A stretch of 36,715 bases of DNA from Pseudomonadota bacterium. Lineage in GTDB: Bacteria; Pseudomonadota; Alphaproteobacteria; Acetobacterales; Acetobacteraceae. The stretch covers positions 1 through 36,715 of the forward strand of contig JAJZNE010000014.1 in NCBI GenBank assembly GCA_021847995.1, written 5' to 3'. Within the stretch, counting starts at the first letter, position 1. Every line of letters begins with the position of its first letter. The translations under genes were made by a program, and so were the position numbers. This document shows positions 33,471-36,715 of this stretch, one piece after another. Below the pieces are notes generated by a model that was not told the DNA's origin, ran no database searches, and saw only the letters and a program-made list of their open reading frames with translations.

Positions 33471-34757
33471 ATGATCACCAACAGGTACCGCTTCGTCGTC
33501 GCGCTGCTGCTGTTCGTCGCCGGCGTCATCAATTACATGGACCGCGCCGCACTCGGCATCGCAGCGCCGCTGGTGCAGAAGGATCTCGGCCTGTCGCCGT
33601 CGGCGCTCGGCACGGTGTTCAGCACCTTCTTCCTCGGCTACGCACTGTTCACCTTCGTCGGCGGGCAGTTGGCCGACCGCTTCGGGCCGCGCCGCGTCTA
33701 TGCCTGGGCCGCCGCGTCGTGGTCGCTGCTGTGTGCGGCGACCGGCCTGGTCGGCGGCTTCGCCTCCCTGCTCGTGGTGCGGTTGCTGTTCGGCTTCGCC
33801 GAGGGACCGATGAACTCCACCACCAACCGCACCATCACCAACTGGTTCCCGCGCGCGGAAACCTCGCGCGCGATCGGCGTCACCTTCTCCGGCCAGACCA
33901 TCGGCAGCGCGCTGGCCGCGCCCGTGGTCGGGCTGCTCGCGCTCGGCTACGGCTGGCGCATCGCCTTCTTCGTCATCGGCGCGTTCGGGCTGGTCTGGGT
34001 GCTGGTCTGGCGGCACTTCGCCAGCGACCGGCCGCAGGGCAACCCCCGCGTCGGCGCCGCCGAGCTGCGCCATATCGAGGCCGGGCGCGCCGAACAGCCG
34101 GTGCCGCCCGCAGACCGGGACCGCCCGCTGCGCGCCTTTCTGCTGCGGCCCAGCACGCTCGCCCTCGGCCTCGGCATGTTCGCAGCCAACTACACGTTCT
34201 ACATCTTCCTCTCCTGGCTGCCGAGCTACCTGACCGACGCGCTGCACATCCCGCTCCGGCAGATGGCGTTCGTCGCCGCCATTCCCTGGGCCTGCGGCTT
34301 CGCCGGCTACATCCTGGGCGGCATCGTCGCCGATTTCGCCTATCGCCGCATGGCGGACCGGCTGGCCGCGCGCAAGCTCACCACCATCGCCCCACTGGCC
34401 CTGGGTGGGGTCGCGCTGCTCGCGGTCAATGCCGCGACCGGCGCCGGCATGGCGGTGACGCTGATCGCGCTCGCGGTGATGCTGCTCACCGGTTCCGTGC
34501 AATCCTGCTGGGCGACGATCCACGAACTGGTGCCGGAACGCCGGGTCGGCGGCGTCAGCGGCTTCATCCATCTGCTCAGCAACATCTCCGGCATCATCGG
34601 GCCCGGCGTCACCGGCTTGGCGGTGCAGTATCTCGGCGGCTACGCCAGCGTGTTCCTGATCGGCGCCGCGATCGCCGCCCTCGGCGCGCTGGCGATGGCG
34701 GTGTTCGTCCGCCGCCCCGAAACCGCCGCCCCCATCCTCGCGGTCGGCGCGCCCTGA
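33471..34757 (+). CDS. MFS transporter, anion:cation symporter family
   Basis: 428 residues. N-I-N-Y-type start is here V-I-N-Y-M-D-R-A-A-L-G-I-A-A-P; the loop 2-3 motif G-G-Q-L-A-D-R-F-G-P-R-R and F-G-F-A-E-G-P-M-N-S-T-T-N-R mark the ACS family (glucarate, hexuronate, 4-hydroxyphenylacetate and dipeptide-type transporters). N-W-F-P-R-A-E and I-S-G-I-I-G-P are further conserved pieces. It imports an organic anion with H+ or Na+, probably a sugar acid or an aromatic acid. It lies next to and convergent with the CoA-transferase genes (10 bp apart), but a shared pathway is only suggestive. Confidence 0.88.
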   Translation: MITNRYRFVVALLLFVAGVINYMDRAALGIAAPLVQKDLGLSPSALGTVFSTFFLGYALFTFVGGQLADRFGPRRVYAWAAASWSLLCAATGLVGGFASLLVVRLLFGFAEGPMNSTTNRTITNWFPRAETSRAIGVTFSGQTIGSALAAPVVGLLALGYGWRIAFFVIGAFGLVWVLVWRHFASDRPQGNPRVGAAELRHIEAGRAEQPVPPADRDRPLRAFLLRPSTLALGLGMFAANYTFYIFLSWLPSYLTDALHIPLRQMAFVAAIPWACGFAGYILGGIVADFAYRRMADRLAARKLTTIAPLALGGVALLAVNAATGAGMAVTLIALAVMLLTGSVQSCWATIHELVPERRVGGVSGFIHLLSNISGIIGPGVTGLAVQYLGGYASVFLIGAAIAALGALAMAVFVRRPETAAPILAVGAP

Positions 34758-34767
34758 GGCGCCGCCG

Positions 34768-35424
34768 CTACGCCGCCGCCTGCTCCGGCGCCAGCAGCGC
34801 CGCCTCCGTGTGCGCCTGCACGGTCGCGAAATCGACGCCGGCGGCGAGATCGCGCACCACCAGCCCCGCGCCCGTCACCTCGATCACGGCAAGGTCGGTG
34901 TAGATGCGCCGCACCACGCCGGAAGCGGTCAGCGGATAGCTGCAGCGGCGCACGATGCGCGGGCGTCCATCGCGCGTCGTATGCTCCATCAGCACCCACA
35001 GCCGCTGCGCGCCGACCGCGAGATCCATCGCCCCGCCGATCGCCGGCGCGGTGTCGTTCAGCGACGTGGTCCAGTTGGCCAGATCGCCGTTCTCCGCCAC
35101 CTGGAACGCGCCCAGCACGCAAAGATCGAGATGCCCGCCGCGGATCATCGCGAAGCTGTCGGCATGATGGAAGAAGCTGCCGCCGCGGCGCAGGGTCACC
35201 GCCTCCTTGCCGGCATTGATCAGCCACGGATCGGCCTGCCCCGCCGGCGGCGCCGGGCCGAGGCCAAGGATGCCGTTTTCGGAATGGAACACCACCTCGC
35301 GCGAGGCCGGCACATGGTCGGCGATCAGCGTCGGCATGCCGATGCCGAGATTGACGTACCAGCCTTCGGGAATGTCGCGCGCCACGCGCGCCGCCATCGC
35401 CGTCCGGTTGCTGCCCGCGCTCAT
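34768..35424 (-). CDS. 3-oxoacid CoA-transferase, subunit B
   Basis: 218 residues from the ATG at 35424; the ATGA overlap with subunit A fixes the start. The catalytic Glu49 is in F-H-S-E-N-G-I-L-G-L-G, preceded by V-N-L-G-I-G-M-P-T-L-I-A. G-G-H-L-D-L-C-V-L-G-A-F-Q-V and D-L-A-N-W-T belong to the same class I family (ScoB/PcaJ/AtoA). It forms a thioester via Glu to move CoA between succinyl-CoA and a 3-oxoacid such as acetoacetate or 3-oxoadipate. Which one cannot be told; no bdh or pca genes adjoin it. Confidence 0.92.
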   Translation of the reverse strand: MSAGSNRTAMAARVARDIPEGWYVNLGIGMPTLIADHVPASREVVFHSENGILGLGPAPPAGQADPWLINAGKEAVTLRRGGSFFHHADSFAMIRGGHLDLCVLGAFQVAENGDLANWTTSLNDTAPAIGGAMDLAVGAQRLWVLMEHTTRDGRPRIVRRCSYPLTASGVVRRIYTDLAVIEVTGAGLVVRDLAAGVDFATVQAHTEAALLAPEQAAA

Positions 35425-36104
35425 GCCCCCTCCCGCATTGCCGGCACCTCGACCACGCGATCGACGAAGATGCCGGGCGTCACCACATGTTCCGGCGCGA
35501 TGTCGCCGAGCGGCAGCAGATACGCCGCCTGCACCACGGTCAGCCGCGCCGCCGTCGCCATCACCGGGTTGAAATTGCGCCCCGAGGCGCGGTAGGTCAG
35601 ATTGCCCCAGCGGTCCGCCTGCCACGCCGCCACCAGCGCCACATCGCCATGGAGGGCGTGTTCCAGCACATAGGTGCGCCCGCCGATCTCCCGCGTTTCC
35701 TTCCCCTCCGCGATCACGGTGCCGGCGCCGGTTGCGGTATAGAAGGCGGGGATGCCGGCGCCGGCGGCGCGCAGCCGTTCGGCGAGCGTGCCCTGCGGCA
35801 CGATCTCCAGTTCGATCCGGCCCGCCCGGTAAAGCTCCTCGAACACGGAGGGGCCGCTGCGGGCGCGCGGAAACGTGCAGACCAGGCGCCGCACCCGTCC
35901 CGCGGCGAGCAGGCGCGACAGCCCGGCATTGCCGCCGCCGGCGTTGTTCGCCACCACGGTGAGGTCGCTCGCCCCCTGTTCGACCAGTCCCTCGATCAGC
36001 GCATCCGCCTGCCCGACCGACCCGAATCCGCCGAGCAGCACCACCGCCCCGTCGGCGATGCCGTCGAGCGCGGCGGCGATCGTGGGCACCGTCCGGTCGA
36101 TCAT
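35421..36104 (-). CDS. 3-oxoacid CoA-transferase, subunit A
   Basis: 227 residues. G-G-F-G-S-V-G-Q-A-D-A-L-I-E-G-L near residues 24-39, A-N-N-A-G, C-T-F-P-R-A-R-S-G, and E-I-V-P-Q-G-T-L-A-E-R-L-R-A-A-G-A-G-I-P-A-F are typical of class I CoA-transferase alpha subunits (ScoA/PcaI/AtoD). The subunit binds CoA and completes the active site with subunit B, whose start overlaps by 4 bp. It is the promoter-proximal gene; the 280 bp upstream hold the REP repeats and the RAYT start. Confidence 0.92.
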   Translation of the reverse strand: MIDRTVPTIAAALDGIADGAVVLLGGFGSVGQADALIEGLVEQGASDLTVVANNAGGGNAGLSRLLAAGRVRRLVCTFPRARSGPSVFEELYRAGRIELEIVPQGTLAERLRAAGAGIPAFYTATGAGTVIAEGKETREIGGRTYVLEHALHGDVALVAAWQADRWGNLTYRASGRNFNPVMATAARLTVVQAAYLLPLGDIAPEHVVTPGIFVDRVVEVPAMREGA

Positions 36105-36245
36105 GCGCGCCTGCCGTCCATGCCGCGTCCGTCCCTGTCCACTGCCCCAGCGGACACCAGCAGCACCGCCGCGTCAACCGGCGGCGCGGGAGACGGTTTG
36201 AAGCGCGCGGGGATCGCAAATTCCGTCCCCCCGACCGCCGCTCGC

Positions 36246-36280
36246 AGGGCGCATAAGCGAACCGCCATGCGCCATCGCCA
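36246..36280. repeat. REP-like hairpin, copy 1
   Basis: A 35-bp unit (starting AGGGCGCATAAGCGAACC) that differs from copy 2 at one base. It folds as GGCGCAT ... ATGCGCC with an inner GCG/CGC pair around a short loop. Its 5' foot is GCAG. It belongs to a pair 51 bp apart (start to start), just ahead of a RAYT gene. Confidence 0.75.
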
Positions 36281-36296
36281 ATCAGCAACGAATCGT

Positions 36297-36331
36297 AGGG
36301 CGCATAAGCGAAGCGCCATGCGCCATCGCCA
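36297..36331. repeat. REP-like hairpin, copy 2
   Basis: A 35-bp unit (starting AGGGCGCATAAGCGAAGC) with the same 7-bp outer stem and inner GCG/CGC stem; the one base that differs from copy 1 is in the loop. It is preceded by the tetranucleotide GTAG (36295-36298), the foot recognised by characterised REP transposases. It ends 53 bp before the RAYT start codon. Confidence 0.8.
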
Positions 36332-36384
36332 CGCAGCAGCAAGACGCGCCAGCATCCCCGCAACCCACGGGAGACGCCCGCACC

Positions 36385-36715
36385 ATGCCGGATTACCGCC
36401 GCAACCGGGTTCCGGGCGGCACCTATTTCCTTACCGTCAACCTGCTTGATCGCGACAGCCGGTTGCTCACCGAGCACATCGACGCGCTTCGCACGGCGGT
36501 CCGCGCCACCGTCGCCCGCGCGCCGTTCCATATCGATGCCTGGGTGGTTCTGCCGGAGCACATGCACTGCGTCTGGACACTGCCGCCGGGCGACGCCGAT
36601 TATTCCGGGCGTTGGCGGGCCGTGAAGAAGGCATTTTCCAAAGCGATCGAGCCTGGGGAACGTCGCTCTTCCGTCCGCCGCGCCCGTGGCGAGCGGGGCA
36701 TCTGGCAGCGGCGCT
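36385..36715 (+). CDS. REP-associated tyrosine transposase (RAYT), 3' end outside the window
   Basis: 110 codons from the ATG at 36385 to the window edge. M-P-D-Y-R-R-N-R-V-P-G-G-T-Y-F-L-T-V-N-L and A-F-H-type H-I-D-A-W-V-V-L-P-E-H-M-H-C-V-W fit the Y1 transposase (IS200-like) fold, with the metal-binding His59-x-His61 pair. R-W-R-A-V-K-K-A-F-S and the I-W-Q-R-R at the edge are conserved in RAYT proteins; the catalytic tyrosine should lie just beyond. RAYTs are domesticated single-strand transposases that act on REP hairpins, and two such hairpins stand directly upstream. Confidence 0.88.
   Translation, partial: MPDYRRNRVPGGTYFLTVNLLDRDSRLLTEHIDALRTAVRATVARAPFHIDAWVVLPEHMHCVWTLPPGDADYSGRWRAVKKAFSKAIEPGERRSSVRRARGERGIWQRR

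Noticed and set aside
36101-36355. 84-codon minus-strand frame with two W-R-W-R-M-A-x-R-L-C-A-L-R repeats
   Set aside because: The repeated peptide is simply the translation of the two REP-like hairpins, not a gene.

Overview
The window is a very GC-rich bacterial chromosome segment with tightly packed genes, many start/stop overlaps (ATGA, TGATG) and almost purely housekeeping content. The gene set points to an alphaproteobacterium, most likely of the Acetobacteraceae: a hopanoid C-3 methylase (HpnR), a type-2 ArgC, an accB-accC pair next to aroQ, a glmU-glmS pair, and a homodimeric pyruvate-dehydrogenase-E1-like protein. The taxonomic placement is inference from gene content, not from a marker gene. 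No tRNA, rRNA, CRISPR array, prophage or complete insertion sequence was seen.

Layout. 1-5 kb: a truncated polytopic membrane protein, an exported DUF4168 protein, a PaiB-like flavin-binding protein, an amidase and an aldo/keto reductase. 4.9-5.03 kb: a cluster of strong inverted repeats, ending exactly on the hpnR stop codon. 5-9.8 kb: hpnR (minus), then a plus-strand run of a zinc alcohol dehydrogenase, a small membrane protein and a type-II NADH-dehydrogenase-like flavoprotein. 9.8-15.2 kb (minus): NAD(P)HX repair enzyme, malonyl-CoA decarboxylase and a large thiamine-diphosphate enzyme. 15.3 kb: an orphan ParA-type ATPase, followed by a strikingly AT-rich spacer.

16.4-21.0 kb is the accessory part of most interest. 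It holds two paralogous DUF5132-like small proteins, a 1011-residue P-type ATPase with an N-terminal HMA-like domain that lacks the CxxC metal site, and two further small proteins carrying the same cysteine-free domain (shared signature P-x-R-x-R-L). I read this as one cation-transport or membrane-remodelling module of unknown substrate, arranged on both strands and preceded by an AT-rich region with a clean palindrome.

21.1-27.3 kb: a possible small TTG-start gene, argC, a gamma-carbonic-anhydrase-like protein, then aroQ-accB-accC on the minus strand with a Uma2-family nuclease-like gene coupled to the end of accC, and thiS-thiG on the plus strand. 27.3-36.1 kb: a DUF892 ferritin-like protein, two MFS transporters, a DUF1328 mini-protein, glmU-glmS for UDP-GlcNAc synthesis, phosphoglycolate phosphatase and a two-subunit 3-oxoacid CoA-transferase. 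The window ends inside a REP-associated tyrosine transposase (RAYT), preceded by two nearly identical copies of a hairpin that is probably its REP element.
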